The notes: a model not told the origin generated them from the sequence alone. 64,000 nucleotides of DNA from Shewanella ulleungensis (GCF_014648315.1 NZ_BMQW01000008.1:62001-126000), one strand, 5' to 3'. Counted from the stretch's first letter, positions 45,748 to 55,510 are shown. Translations and numbers: made by a program.

Positions 45748-47538
45748 TTATTGGTCCGTTTTTTCCTGACTGAATAACGCTTCAATAAAGTCATTTGCGT
45801 TAAACGTACGTAAATCGTCAATTTGTTCACCTACGCCAATATGGCGAATAGGGATATTAAATTTGTCGGCAATGGCAAATATCACCCCACCTTTAGCTGT
45901 ACCATCAAGCTTACTGATCGTTAACCCCGTCACTCCTACGGCCTCCTGGAATAACTGAGCCTGGCTAATGGCATTTTGGCCTGTACTCGCATCTAAGGTA
46001 AGCATCACTTCATGCGGGGTATCTGGGTCGAGTTTTTTCATTACTCTAACCACTTTTTTAAGCTCTTCCATTAAGTGACTTTTGTTTTGTAAGCGCCCGG
46101 CGGTATCGGCAATTAGCACATCCACTTTACGCGCTTTAGCCGCTTGTAATGCATCAAATAATACCGAGGCACTGTCGGCGCCAGTATGCTGAGCGACCAC
46201 AGGAATATTATTGCGCTGGCCCCATACCTGAAGCTGTTCTACCGCCGCTGCACGGAAGGTATCACCTGCCGCTAACATGACAGATTTACCTTGATTTTGA
46301 TACTGTTTTGCTAATTTACCGATAGTGGTGGTTTTTCCTACACCATTCACACCGACCATCAAAATAACAAATGGGCCATTGGCGTTATCAGGTACTAATG
46401 GTATCGCTACCGGCTCAAGCATTTTTTGCATTTCTTCACGCATTAAATCGTATAAGGCTTCTGCATTTTTAAGCTGCTTACGCGAAGCATGTTCTGTTAA
46501 GCTTTTAATCAATTTAGTCGTGGTTTCAACACCTACATCAGCAATCAATAATTGCTCTTCAAGCTCTTCAAACAAATCATCATCGATTTTTTTACCGCTG
46601 AACAAGCCAATAAAACCAGAACCGATATTTTCGCTGGTCCGCATCAAGCCGCGCTTTAAACGGGCGAACATGCCTTCTTTTTTAGGCTTCTCTTGTGGCT
46701 CGTCTTGGACTTCTAGCTCAATTGACTCAATAGGTGCTTGTTCAGCAACGAGCTTTTCAGCAGCTAAAGCTTCAGCTTCGCTAGCCTCAGCATCAAGGCG
46801 CTCTTGCTCTTGACGTTCATTTTCAATACGCAACAGCTCTAGGCGTTCTGCCTCTATACGAGCAGCTTCTTGTGCCGCTTGCTGTGCTGCAAATTGTTCA
46901 GCAGCGAGTTTTTCGGCAGCTAACGCTTCAGTTTCAGCAGCAATTCGTTCAGCTTCAAGGCGTGCTTGTTCTACACGTTCATTTTCAATACGTAATTGCT
47001 CAAAGCGTTCAGCCTCTATACGAGCAGCTTCTTGCGCCGCTTGCTGTGCTGCAAATTGTTCAGCAGCGAGTTTTTCGGCAGCTAACGCTTCAGTTTCAGC
47101 AGCAATTCGTTCAGCTTCAAGGCGTGCTTGTTCTGCGCGTTCATTTTCAATGCGTAATTGCTCAAGGCTTTCAGCCTCTATACGGGCAGCGTCTTGTGCC
47201 GCGTGCTGTACTGCAAGTTGTTCAGCAGCGAGTTTTTCGGCAGCTAACGCTTCAGTTTCAGCAGCAATTCGTTCAGCTTCAAGGCGTGCTTGTTCTACAC
47301 GTTCATTATCAATGCGTTGCTGTTCAAGCTGCTGTTTTTCAAGTTCTAAAGCCTCGATACGAGCCGCTTCTAATTGCGCTGACTCTTCAGCTTGCTTTTG
47401 TTGCTCAGCGTGTTGAGTGTGTTCTGCTGTGTCAGTTGCAACATCATGCGAGATTTCTGCATCAGTTTGTTGCTGCTCTTCAACTTCAGGGGCGGGCTTG
47501 TCTTTACGAAACCAGGAAAAAAAACCTTTCTTTGCCAT
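45748..47538 (-). CDS. ftsY: Signal recognition particle receptor FtsY with repeated acidic N-domain
   Basis: A 596-residue protein, longer than most FtsY (about 500 in E. coli). The C-terminal NG domain has the G1 loop [31 protein letters not shown] and [12 protein letters not shown], and it docks SRP-ribosome complexes at the membrane. The N-terminal A domain (about 70-245) is extended by near-identical 54-residue coiled-coil repeats rich in Glu, Ala, Gln and Arg. The [13 protein letters not shown] start is the membrane-targeting helix. Confidence 0.95.
   Translation of the reverse strand: MAKKGFFSWFRKDKPAPEVEEQQQTDAEISHDVATDTAEHTQHAEQQKQAEESAQLEAARIEALELEKQQLEQQRIDNERVEQARLEAERIAAETEALAAEKLAAEQLAVQHAAQDAARIEAESLEQLRIENERAEQARLEAERIAAETEALAAEKLAAEQFAAQQAAQEAARIEAERFEQLRIENERVEQARLEAERIAAETEALAAEKLAAEQFAAQQAAQEAARIEAERLELLRIENERQEQERLDAEASEAEALAAEKLVAEQAPIESIELEVQDEPQEKPKKEGMFARLKRGLMRTSENIGSGFIGLFSGKKIDDDLFEELEEQLLIADVGVETTTKLIKSLTEHASRKQLKNAEALYDLMREEMQKMLEPVAIPLVPDNANGPFVILMVGVNGVGKTTTIGKLAKQYQNQGKSVMLAAGDTFRAAAVEQLQVWGQRNNIPVVAQHTGADSASVLFDALQAAKARKVDVLIADTAGRLQNKSHLMEELKKVVRVMKKLDPDTPHEVMLTLDASTGQNAISQAQLFQEAVGVTGLTISKLDGTAKGGVIFAIADKFNIPIRHIGVGEQIDDLRTFNANDFIEALFSQEKTDQ
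46861..47346 (-). repeat. Tandem 162-bp (54-codon) repeats in ftsY
   Basis: The block recurs with a 162-base period: the motif CAGCAGCGAG stands at 46899, 47061 and 47223. Two full units and a partial third are visible, with only scattered base differences, mostly near the Arg-Ile-Glu-Ala-Glu segment. The high nucleotide identity suggests recent expansion or gene-conversion, so copy number may vary between strains. Confidence 0.9.
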
Positions 47539-47718
47539 GTTTGCTACCAGTTTTATATGCTTAAAAATTCGGTTGAAGCCGTTTGTTGCATCTCTCAGCA
47601 GTAAAATGATGAATAATCACATTTAATCACGAGTTTGATATAAAATAACGACGGTTCAGATTGTGGCATAGTCTACCACTTTCTTTTTTCTTTGTTCAGG
47701 CAAAATCACGAGGGTGAG

Positions 47719-48312
47719 ATGGCTAAAAAAAACACCAGTAGCGGTCAGGTGCGAATTATTTCAGGTCAATGGCGCTCACGTAAACTTCCAATCCATGATC
47801 TTGAAGGCTTACGCCCAACAACCGATCGGGTTCGCGAAACCTTATTTAACTGGATAGCCAACGATATTCGCGGCGCTCGAGTGCTCGACTGTTTTGCAGG
47901 CAGCGGGGCTCTATCGCTTGAAGCACTGTCACGTTACGCAGAATTTGCCACCATGATTGAGTTGCAACGAGATGCCGCTAATCAATTAAAGCAAAACCTA
48001 GCTACTCTACAATGCCAAAATGCCGACGTCATCAATGGCGACAGTTTACAAGTGTTAGCTAAAGGCACTAAAAGTGGCTTTGACTTGGTATTTATTGACC
48101 CACCATTTCGTAAAGAATTAGTTAACAAGGCCATTGATCTATTAATGGCTCATCAATGGCTCAACAACAACGCCTTGATTTACGTTGAAACAGAGTCTGA
48201 AATTGCGACCCTAGCCTTGCCTGCCTCTTGGATTCCACTCAAAGAGAAGCAGGCTGGCCAAGTAACTTATCGGCTTTATCAATATCAAACTACAGACTCT
48301 TCGGCGCAGTAA
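47719..48312 (+). CDS. rsmD: 16S rRNA (guanine966-N2)-methyltransferase
   Basis: A 197-residue methyltransferase modifying G966 of 16S rRNA. It has VLDCFAGSGALSLEALSR (SAM-binding) and FIDPPF (catalytic Asp-Pro-Pro-Phe). ATG 47719 with GAGGGTGAG upstream is preferred over a TTG 27 bases earlier. Divergent from ftsY, the standard neighbour. Confidence 0.94.
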   Translation: MAKKNTSSGQVRIISGQWRSRKLPIHDLEGLRPTTDRVRETLFNWIANDIRGARVLDCFAGSGALSLEALSRYAEFATMIELQRDAANQLKQNLATLQCQNADVINGDSLQVLAKGTKSGFDLVFIDPPFRKELVNKAIDLLMAHQWLNNNALIYVETESEIATLALPASWIPLKEKQAGQVTYRLYQYQTTDSSAQ

Positions 48313-48314
48313 TC

Positions 48315-48590
48315 GTGTCCATTAATCAGACGTTAAACGATACTGCACGAAATGATCTGATATTAATCGGCAAAACGGCCACATTGTCGATGTGGGGATT
48401 ATTCGCTTATGGATTTTTGGTGTTTAGCCAAGATGTCACTACCATACTGACTCTTTTGGCTGCATTTACTGCGGTGATGCACTTGCTATTACTTTTAGCT
48501 GTATGCCTCAGCCCTAAAGGTAAACATCAACCAACCATAAGATACGCAGCCATTTTACTATGGGGCGTATTTGCCTTAGGCAACCTTTAA
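48315..48590 (+). CDS. DUF1145-type small membrane protein
   Basis: A 91-residue protein with three hydrophobic segments, beginning GTG 48315, two bases after the rsmD stop. The LSPKGKHQPTIRYAAILLWGVFAL end and the place right after rsmD match yhhL/DUF1145 of enteric bacteria. A longer frame from 48228 overlaps rsmD and is not used. Function unknown. Confidence 0.7.
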   Translation: MSINQTLNDTARNDLILIGKTATLSMWGLFAYGFLVFSQDVTTILTLLAAFTAVMHLLLLLAVCLSPKGKHQPTIRYAAILLWGVFALGNL

Positions 48591-48635
48591 TCTCAATCGG
48601 CAACCGTTTAGCGCATTTCACTTTGTACTATTTAC

Positions 48636-48668
48636 AAAAAAGCCTCGTTAATTTAACGAGGCTTTTTT
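48636..48668. terminator. Bidirectional terminator between DUF1145 gene and cymA
   Basis: AAAAAAGCCTCGTTA pairs with TAACGAGGCTTTTTT, with T-runs on both sides. Confidence 0.9.
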
Positions 48669-48683
48669 AAAGTCGATAATCTA

Positions 48684-49247
48684 TTACTTTTTAGGGTAAG
48701 GGTGAGCAACACCTTTATGACAATCTACACAGGTTTTTCTATCTTCAGGTGCTTTCTTGAAGTTATTGCTGTGCATTCTAACGGCCATTTTCTTCATCGT
48801 TTCAGGCTGGTCTTCATAAATACGAGTATGACAGTGCTGACAGTTAGCGGAGTCATTACTACGGAAGTATTCTAGGGCTAAATCAGCTTGCTCTTTACGG
48901 TTTTCATCTAACCATTCTTGCGTCATAAAACCATCAATGGTCATCAAACCAATAATATCTTTCGATACGATGATTTTCTTGATCAAGTAATCAACTGGAG
49001 CATGAGGTAAGTGACAATCTTGACATTGCACAGTAATACCGGCTTTGCCGCCACCATGGGCAGATGCCATAACTTCATCTCTTAGCGAGTGGTCACGGTG
49101 ACATGTCATACAAAAAGCATCGCTACTTGTTGCATGTAATGTCTGTTGTGTTGCGAAATATCCTACGACACCCACAATTACACCAACCACAATAAGTGCA
49201 ATAATTGAGTACTTCGCGCTTGGTTTAAATAGTGCACGCCAGTTCAT
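48684..49247 (-). CDS. cymA: Tetraheme quinol dehydrogenase CymA
   Basis: A 187-residue NapC/NirT-family protein. One membrane helix (about 13-33) anchors it; the rest is periplasmic. Four CxxCH heme sites are at residues 46-50, 75-79, 136-140 and 173-177. CymA oxidises menaquinol and passes electrons to fumarate, nitrate, nitrite and metal reductases in Shewanella. It matches well with the menaquinone genes 6 kb upstream. Nothing that would make it non-functional was seen. Confidence 0.95.
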   Translation of the reverse strand: MNWRALFKPSAKYSIIALIVVGVIVGVVGYFATQQTLHATSSDAFCMTCHRDHSLRDEVMASAHGGGKAGITVQCQDCHLPHAPVDYLIKKIIVSKDIIGLMTIDGFMTQEWLDENRKEQADLALEYFRSNDSANCQHCHTRIYEDQPETMKKMAVRMHSNNFKKAPEDRKTCVDCHKGVAHPYPKK

Positions 49248-49604
49248 TGTTCAATCTCCATAATTTCTAAAACTACATTTCTAATATTTGTTTATCTAGT
49301 TTAGGATTTTTTAAAATTATAAAATTGATTTTAGTCGCTGTTTTTATGATTCCTTATCAGAAAATATCTAAAATGGGAGATAGATCGCTACTCATTATGA
49401 CTGAACAGCATTAAAACCTTCTAAATGCTGAAATGGTTTGGTGTTTTTAGCGGTCTTATTGATTTGGTTAAGGTTAAAAATGCGTACTGGCGCATTGTTT
49501 GCCACGCCGTATACGTTTATATTGTGATTGGTCTTTAATATTGTGATTAGCCTTTAACATTATTGACCGATAAAGCTTTCATGTTGATTCACTTTTAGGA
49601 TGTT
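49248..49604. promoter_or_regulatory. cymA / copper-operon intergenic region with tandem 19-bp repeats
   Basis: About 357 bases between divergent units. Two copies of a 19-base unit (ATATTGTGATTGGTCTTTA at 49519 and ATATTGTGATTAGCCTTTA at 49538) stand head to tail 48-86 bases before the start of the Cys-rich gene. They may be operator copies for its regulator. No clear sigma70 boxes or CRP site for cymA could be named with confidence. Confidence 0.55.
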
Positions 49605-50009
49605 ATGCGTAAATCGATTCGCCATTATCTGATTGCTATTTGCACTTTGTTGTCTTTAATCGGACAAGGTGTGTTAGCTAATGGCTATACCATGATTATG
49701 CCAAACGATATGAAAATGAACCAACAGATGATCACTAACGTGATGTCAAACGACATGCAAAACCGAAGTGATTGTCATAGTATGATGCAAGATCAAACAG
49801 ACATCGCTACTAGCTCAAGCCATTGTTGTGACAATGCCGGAAGTTGCACTAATGATTGCAACCATTGCTTTACCATTACTTTCACTGGCACCGTTTTCAG
49901 TACTGATATTACCGTTAGCCCTAGCCCTGAAAATACCGCTGTAAAATTACCGATTGCACAATTATTCTCTATTGATGGTTCCCCTGCGTTTCGTCCTCCT
50001 ATTGTTTAA
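49605..50009 (+). CDS. Secreted Cys/Met/His-rich protein, likely metal-binding
   Basis: A 134-residue protein with a signal peptide (about 1-25). The centre has many Met (MIMPNDMKMNQQMITNVM) and then Cys/His clusters (DCHSMM, HCCDNAGSCTNDCNHCF), as expected for Cu+ or Ag+ binding in the periplasm. It is not a clear CusF (no CusF fold motif). It is followed at 140 bases by the cusB-like gene, so a metal-chaperone or sensor role is likely. Family not recognised. Confidence 0.65.
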   Translation: MRKSIRHYLIAICTLLSLIGQGVLANGYTMIMPNDMKMNQQMITNVMSNDMQNRSDCHSMMQDQTDIATSSSHCCDNAGSCTNDCNHCFTITFTGTVFSTDITVSPSPENTAVKLPIAQLFSIDGSPAFRPPIV

Positions 50010-50149
50010 CCTCACTCCTGCTAGTGTCGACTGATACTCGACTACGTAAACTCGATTATATTTTTTACATAATATTCATGGTTTATCTGCGCATTGGTGC
50101 TACGCAATTTTTTATTGTACGCCACGCTCAACCATGATTTGAGGTTGAT

Positions 50150-51625
50150 ATGAAACACTCTCTTTATTTTGCGCTTGTGGTGACGGTTAGCTTATTAAGC
50201 TCTACGACTATGCTCCCAACTCATGCTGCGATTGAACCTGCACATGAACAACATCAACACAATTATTACTGCCCTATGCACCCTGAAGTCACTAGTGACA
50301 AACCAGGTAGTTGCCCTAAATGTGGTATGTTTCTAGTCGCAAAAGAGCCTGATACTGCTGATATTGAATCTAAGTCTGATGCTCACAATAAAACACACAT
50401 GACAACCGTTGCCCAAAAGGTATTTGAGCAACCTATTGTTTCGCTACAACCCACTGCCACACCAATCGTTACTAACCAAGCACCTACCCAAACAACTAAA
50501 TACATTTGCCCAATGCATCCTCATGTTGTTTCAGACGCGCCGGGCAATTGTCCGATTTGCGGCATGAACTTAGAAAAAGCGGTTATGGGTGATGCAAGTC
50601 AAGAAATTGTGGTGGGTGTATCTGGCGGAATGCAGCAAGCACTCGGCATGCGAAGCCATGTAGTGGCTAAAAGTAGTTTATCGCGACAAGTGAATACTAT
50701 TGGTACGGTGCAATACAACGAAAACACTATAGGCCATGTCCACACTCGTGCTACCGGATGGATTGAAACTCTGACTGTACACAATGTAGGCCAACAGGTA
50801 AAAAAGGGGCAGTTGCTATATGAGCTTTATTCACCTGATTTGGTTAATGCACAAGATGATTATTCACAAGCTCGCGACTACCTAAAACAAGACAAGCAAC
50901 GTGGCAGCATATTACTGAGTAAAGCCCGTAAGCGCTTAGAATTATTAGGTGTCGACAACTCGGTGATTCATCGCTTAGAAAAAACTGGAGAAACGATTTA
51001 TCGCGTGCCTTTTTATGCACCTCAAAGTGGCTTTATTAGTGAGTTAACCATACGACACGGTATGTACATCCAACCTGGTGATACCTTGTTTGAAATTGTT
51101 AATTTAGACAGCGTATGGGTTATTGCAGACGTTTTTGAAAATGAGCAAAGTTGGTTAACAGAGGGGAGAAAAGTTAGTGTGAGCGCGGCCGCACAAGGCT
51201 TGTTTGATATTGACTCGCAAATTGACTACATCTATCCAGAGCTAGACCCAGTAACTCGCGCGATGAGAGTAAGGATCCAATTAAATAATACTCAAGATAA
51301 GTTAAGACCAGGCACCTTAGTCGATGTCACGCTATACGGCCAACCAAAAACCAATGTGCTTACCGTGCCCACAGAGGCGTTAATTCTAACGGGCAGAGAA
51401 AACCGAGTAGTCGTACAGCGAAGCGATACAAGTTTTGCTTCTGTGCCAGTAAAAATAGGCATGATGGCACAAGGTAAAGCCGAAGTATTAGAAGGGCTCA
51501 ACGAGCATGACAAAATAGTCGTTTCGGGACAATTTTTACTCGATTCGGAAGCGAGTATTCAAGGCAGTTTACAGCGATTAAGCGGTGCGACTTCGCCTTC
51601 CCCCACTAATATTCATCAACACTAA
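50150..51625 (+). CDS. cusB: Copper/silver efflux periplasmic adaptor with two heavy-metal-binding domains
   Basis: A 491-residue RND adaptor. A signal peptide (about 1-27) is followed by two heavy-metal-binding modules with the CPMHP...CPxCGM motif (about 42-65 and 121-146), then the lipoyl, hairpin, beta-barrel and membrane-proximal domains (TIGHVHTRATGWIETL through VSGQFLLDSEA). It links the CusA pump to an outer-membrane channel. The double metal-binding head is more than the single one in many homologues. 11 bases before cusA. Confidence 0.88.
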   Translation: MKHSLYFALVVTVSLLSSTTMLPTHAAIEPAHEQHQHNYYCPMHPEVTSDKPGSCPKCGMFLVAKEPDTADIESKSDAHNKTHMTTVAQKVFEQPIVSLQPTATPIVTNQAPTQTTKYICPMHPHVVSDAPGNCPICGMNLEKAVMGDASQEIVVGVSGGMQQALGMRSHVVAKSSLSRQVNTIGTVQYNENTIGHVHTRATGWIETLTVHNVGQQVKKGQLLYELYSPDLVNAQDDYSQARDYLKQDKQRGSILLSKARKRLELLGVDNSVIHRLEKTGETIYRVPFYAPQSGFISELTIRHGMYIQPGDTLFEIVNLDSVWVIADVFENEQSWLTEGRKVSVSAAAQGLFDIDSQIDYIYPELDPVTRAMRVRIQLNNTQDKLRPGTLVDVTLYGQPKTNVLTVPTEALILTGRENRVVVQRSDTSFASVPVKIGMMAQGKAEVLEGLNEHDKIVVSGQFLLDSEASIQGSLQRLSGATSPSPTNIHQH

Positions 51626-51636
51626 GGAGCTTTGTT

Positions 51637-54600
51637 ATGCTAGCGCAAATTATCAACGCTTCAATTAAAAACCGCATCATGGTGTTGCTGTTTACTGTAA
51701 TCATCGCATTAGTGGGTTACCAAGCGATGCGAACGACGCCATTAGATGCGTTACCCGATTTATCTGACGTGCAGGTTATTGTCAAAACAAGTTATCCAGG
51801 TCAAGCGCCACAATTAGTAGAAGACCAAATAACTTACCCATTATCGTCTGCTATGTTGGCTGTTCCCGGGGCAAAAACCGTGCGCGGATTCTCCATGTTT
51901 GGCGACTCGTTTGTGTATGTAATTTTTGAAGACGGCACCGATATTTATTGGGCTCGCTCACGGGTACTTGAGTATCTTTCGCAAACCCAAGATCAACTCC
52001 CTGCAGGGGTAACACCAAGCTTAGGCCCTGATGCATCTGGTGTCGGCTGGATTTTCCAATATGCGTTAGTCGATCGTAAAGGCCAATATGATTTAGCTCA
52101 ATTACGGTCACTACAGGATTGGTTTTTAAAGCTAGAGTTACAAAGCGTTGCAGGCGTATCTGAAGTTGCAACCGTAGGCGGTATGGAGCAAACCTATCAG
52201 GTTGTCGTCGACCCACACAAATTGGCTTTATACCAAATTGATCTCATGACGATTAGAAATGCCCTCGATAACTCCAATAGTTCAACGGGTGGATCTGTTA
52301 TCGAAATGGCAGAAGCGGAATACATGATAACCTCTAGCGGTTATCGTCAAACTATCGCCGATTTTGCTGAAATCCCTTTGGGTATTCTGTCAGAAACTGG
52401 CACGCCTATTTTAATGAAAGACGTTGCAGAATTACGCACTGGCCCAGCGGCTAGACGCGGCATTGCAGAGTTAGATGGTCAAGGTGAAGTGGTTGGCGGT
52501 ATTGTTGTTATGCGCTATGGCGAAAATGCCTTAGAAACGATTAACAACGTAAAGCTCAAGCTTGAACAAATTAGTAATGGTTTACCTGATGGTGTTGAGT
52601 TAGTCACCACTTACGACCGTTCAGATCTTATTGTTCGTTCAGTTAATAACCTAAAACATAAAGTACTAGAGGAAATGCTAGTAGTAGGGTTAATTTGCTT
52701 ATTGTTTTTACTGCATGCTCGCTCAACATTAGTCGCGATTATTACCTTACCAATTTCGATTTTAATCAGCTTTATTGCCATGCACTTTATTGGTGTTAAT
52801 GCCAATATAATGAGTTTAGGCGGTATTGCGATTGCAATTGGCGCGGTGGTGGATGCATCTATTGTGATGGTTGAAAACACCCACAAACATTTAGAGCATT
52901 ACCGCCAACAACATGGCTGTGCACCTGAAGGTGAAGACCATTGGCAACTTGTAAAAGAAGCCTCCATTGAAGTGGGTCCTGCACTTTTTTTTAGTTTATT
53001 AATTATTACCCTAAGTTTTACGCCCGTGTTTGCACTAGAAGCACAAGAAGGCCGTTTATTCCATCCCCTGGCCTTTACGAAAACCTTTGCAATGGCGGCT
53101 TCCGCTATACTCGCTATCACATTAATTCCGGTATTAATGGGCTATTTTGTACGTGGAAAGATCCCCGACGAACGTAAAAACCCACTTAGCCGTATTTTAA
53201 TTGCTGTGTATCAGCCACTGTTAAAATGGGTGTTACGCTTTCCAAAAATGACCATCGTTATGGCAATCGTAGCGTTACTCAGTGCTTATTACCCCCTAAG
53301 CCAAATGGGCTCAGAGTTTATGCCTACACTAGAGGAAGGTGACTTGTTGTATATGCCCACCACGTTGCCCAGCGTAAGTGCAGGTAAAGCGGCTGAAATT
53401 TTACAGCAAACAGACAGGTTAATTAAAACTATACCAGAGGTTAAACGAGTATTTGGTAAAGTCGGCCGAGCACAAACCGCCACCGATCCTGCACCATTAA
53501 CCATGCTCGAAACCACCATTATGCTTAAACCCACAAGTGAATGGCGCCCTGGGGTAACCTTAGAAAGCATCATTGCAGATCTGCAAAAAACCGTGCGTAT
53601 CCCAGGTATGACTAACGCCTGGGTACAACCGATTAAAACCCGAATTGATATGTTATCCACAGGGGTTAGAACCCCAGTAGGTATTAAAATTTCGGGCTCT
53701 AATGTAGAAGAGCTACAACGCATTGGCAGTGAAATTGAAGCCGTTGTCAGTAAATTACCCGGAACGCTATCAGCCTTTGCTCAACGCAGTAGCGGTGGGC
53801 GCTATATTGATATCACACCCGATCTCAAAAATGCTGCTCGCTATGGTATGACACTAAAAGACATTCAAGATGTGGTACAAATGGCCATTGGCGGTATGAC
53901 CGTTGGTGAATCGATTCAAGGCCAGGAACGTTACCCAATTAATATTCGTTATCCACGAGAGCTACGCGATAACATCGAAAAATTGCGAGAGCTTCCAGTA
54001 CTGACAAAAACCGGTAAATACTTACCCTTAAGCTATCTAGCTGAACTGACAATTAGCGATGGTGCACCAATGCTTGCCAGTGAGAATGGCCGCTTAATTT
54101 CATGGGTGTTTGTCGACTTGAAAGATATCTCTATTGGTGAATACATTGCAAAAGCCCAAACTGCGCTCGATGAACAAATTAGTTTACCTGCACGTTATAG
54201 CTACAGCTTTGCTGGCCAATATGAATATATGCAGCGGGTTGAAGCTAAAATGACCCTGGTGATCCCGCTTATGATTGCGGTAATTTTTATCTTGTTGATG
54301 ATGACCTTTAACTCCATGACTCAAGCATTAGTGATTATGTTGAGCTTGCCTTTTTCACTTGTCGGCAGCGCTTGGTTACTCTACTCGCTCGAGTTTAATT
54401 TTTCGGTTGCTGTGTCTGTTGGTATGATAGCTCTGGCTGGTGTAGCCGCCGAGTTTGGGGTGGTCATGCAGGTGTACCTCAACAACAGCATTGCCGCTTA
54501 CAAACGAGAAGACCGTTATCAAACTAAAGCCGACTTAACCGCTGCGCTTATCGAAGGTGCGGTAATGCGCATACGTCCAAAAGCCATGACGGTTGCCACC

Positions 54601-54768
54601 ATCTTTTTTGGATTATTACCCATTATGTGGGGCAGCGGCACCGGTAACGATGTCATGCAAAAAATTGCAGCGCCAATGGTCGGCGGTATGGTCACTGCTC
54701 CCTTATTATCGCTATTTGTGATACCCGCGATTTATTTACTGGTTTATGGTCGACGACTGCCCGCATAA
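51637..54768 (+). CDS. cusA: Copper/silver RND efflux pump CusA
   Basis: A 1043-residue heavy-metal RND pump with 12 helices and two large periplasmic loops. Proton-relay motif IAIGAVVDASIVMVENTHKH is in helix 4. The Met positions that bind Cu+/Ag+ in E. coli CusA are conserved in context: EEGDLLYMPTTLP, LTMLETTIMLKP and RIDMLSTGVRTP. This favours Cu/Ag over Zn/Co/Cd transport. It forms a tripartite pump with CusB; no cusC-type channel gene is next to it, so it must borrow one from elsewhere. Confidence 0.93.
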   Translation: MLAQIINASIKNRIMVLLFTVIIALVGYQAMRTTPLDALPDLSDVQVIVKTSYPGQAPQLVEDQITYPLSSAMLAVPGAKTVRGFSMFGDSFVYVIFEDGTDIYWARSRVLEYLSQTQDQLPAGVTPSLGPDASGVGWIFQYALVDRKGQYDLAQLRSLQDWFLKLELQSVAGVSEVATVGGMEQTYQVVVDPHKLALYQIDLMTIRNALDNSNSSTGGSVIEMAEAEYMITSSGYRQTIADFAEIPLGILSETGTPILMKDVAELRTGPAARRGIAELDGQGEVVGGIVVMRYGENALETINNVKLKLEQISNGLPDGVELVTTYDRSDLIVRSVNNLKHKVLEEMLVVGLICLLFLLHARSTLVAIITLPISILISFIAMHFIGVNANIMSLGGIAIAIGAVVDASIVMVENTHKHLEHYRQQHGCAPEGEDHWQLVKEASIEVGPALFFSLLIITLSFTPVFALEAQEGRLFHPLAFTKTFAMAASAILAITLIPVLMGYFVRGKIPDERKNPLSRILIAVYQPLLKWVLRFPKMTIVMAIVALLSAYYPLSQMGSEFMPTLEEGDLLYMPTTLPSVSAGKAAEILQQTDRLIKTIPEVKRVFGKVGRAQTATDPAPLTMLETTIMLKPTSEWRPGVTLESIIADLQKTVRIPGMTNAWVQPIKTRIDMLSTGVRTPVGIKISGSNVEELQRIGSEIEAVVSKLPGTLSAFAQRSSGGRYIDITPDLKNAARYGMTLKDIQDVVQMAIGGMTVGESIQGQERYPINIRYPRELRDNIEKLRELPVLTKTGKYLPLSYLAELTISDGAPMLASENGRLISWVFVDLKDISIGEYIAKAQTALDEQISLPARYSYSFAGQYEYMQRVEAKMTLVIPLMIAVIFILLMMTFNSMTQALVIMLSLPFSLVGSAWLLYSLEFNFSVAVSVGMIALAGVAAEFGVVMQVYLNNSIAAYKREDRYQTKADLTAALIEGAVMRIRPKAMTVATIFFGLLPIMWGSGTGNDVMQKIAAPMVGGMVTAPLLSLFVIPAIYLLVYGRRLPA

Positions 54769-54795
54769 TCATTGGCAGTATTGACGTTATAAACC

Positions 54796-54830
54796 AAAAA
54801 TCCCAAACAATGCATTGTTTGGGATTTTTT
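54796..54830. terminator. Bidirectional terminator after cusA
   Basis: AAAAATCCCAAACAA and TTGTTTGGGATTTTTT form a long perfect stem around TGCA, with T-runs on both strands. It serves cusA and the convergent lipoprotein gene. Confidence 0.92.
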
Positions 54831-54872
54831 ATTATCACTTTATAACCTAGGATAGGCTGAGGATAGTTGAGG

Positions 54873-55151
54873 TTAGTTGCGCTTAAGTGACTCATTAAGT
54901 TGATCAGCTTCATCTTGTTTCTTCTTACGGCATGCAGCGATGTCATCAGGATGACCGTGTTTGCATGGATCACTAGCTAAAATCGCCATAGGTAGATTGA
55001 ATATCATATAATCTGTATCATTTTTATTATCGTCTGCATTGCCAGCATTGCCTAAACGGTTAGGCGACGTGCCGCTACAGGCTGTTAAGACAAATAAACT
55101 AGACAAAATCAGACTCGATAAGAGGGTTGATTGAATAAACTGCTTTTTCAT
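54873..55151 (-). CDS. Small lipoprotein of unknown function
   Basis: A 92-residue protein with a lipobox (VLTAC, Cys25) after a basic-hydrophobic leader. The mature part is polar, with Cys-Lys-His-Gly-His-Pro-Asp-Asp-Ile-Ala-Ala-Cys-Arg, a possible metal- or disulfide-forming site. It overlaps the upstream membrane gene by one base (TAATG). No family recognised. Confidence 0.7.
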   Translation of the reverse strand: MKKQFIQSTLLSSLILSSLFVLTACSGTSPNRLGNAGNADDNKNDTDYMIFNLPMAILASDPCKHGHPDDIAACRKKKQDEADQLNESLKRN

Positions 55152-55411
55152 TATTGAGTTACCCTTTGTTTTTCACGCGCTAAACTCATCATCCTAAACA
55201 TTCCCCACGCCATAATCGCGCCACCAATAACCAACATTGCATTAATGATCATTGGGTGAGCCAGCATAGGTAAAAAGCCTTCGTCAAAGCCGGCAAAAAT
55301 GCCGTAAAGCCCCAGACCAAACAATAAGGTACCGGGAAAATCGATGATGGCCACCATCAGCATACTGCGGTTAATTCGTGCTAATGCTGTTTGTGTTGTT
55401 TCTTGAGTCAT
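55151..55411 (-). CDS. Small two-helix membrane protein
   Basis: An 86-residue protein with two hydrophobic segments (about 17-38 and 52-75) and a basic tail. No domain was recognised. It is coupled to the lipoprotein gene, so the two may work together at the inner membrane. Confidence 0.65.
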   Translation of the reverse strand: MTQETTQTALARINRSMLMVAIIDFPGTLLFGLGLYGIFAGFDEGFLPMLAHPMIINAMLVIGGAIMAWGMFRMMSLAREKQRVTQ

Positions 55412-55485
55412 AAATTCATCCTTGGGTGTATTCCTTATGTAACGCTTATCACTCTGACATCGATTGTTAATTTGAGTTCAAATAG

Positions 55486-55504
55486 TAACCCGAACTCGGG
55501 ATAA
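55486..55504 (-). repeat. Dispersed 3'-end palindrome, copy 3
   Basis: In the sense of the VOC gene, TTATCCCGAGTTCGGGTTA starts 6 bases after its stop, identical to the copy at 34296-34314. Confidence 0.8.
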
Positions 55505-55510
55505 TAAAGA

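Noticed and set aside
46872..47564. 230-codon plus-strand frame opposite ftsY
   Set aside because: It is the antisense of the ftsY repeats; its own repetitive Leu/Gln/Val content follows from them.
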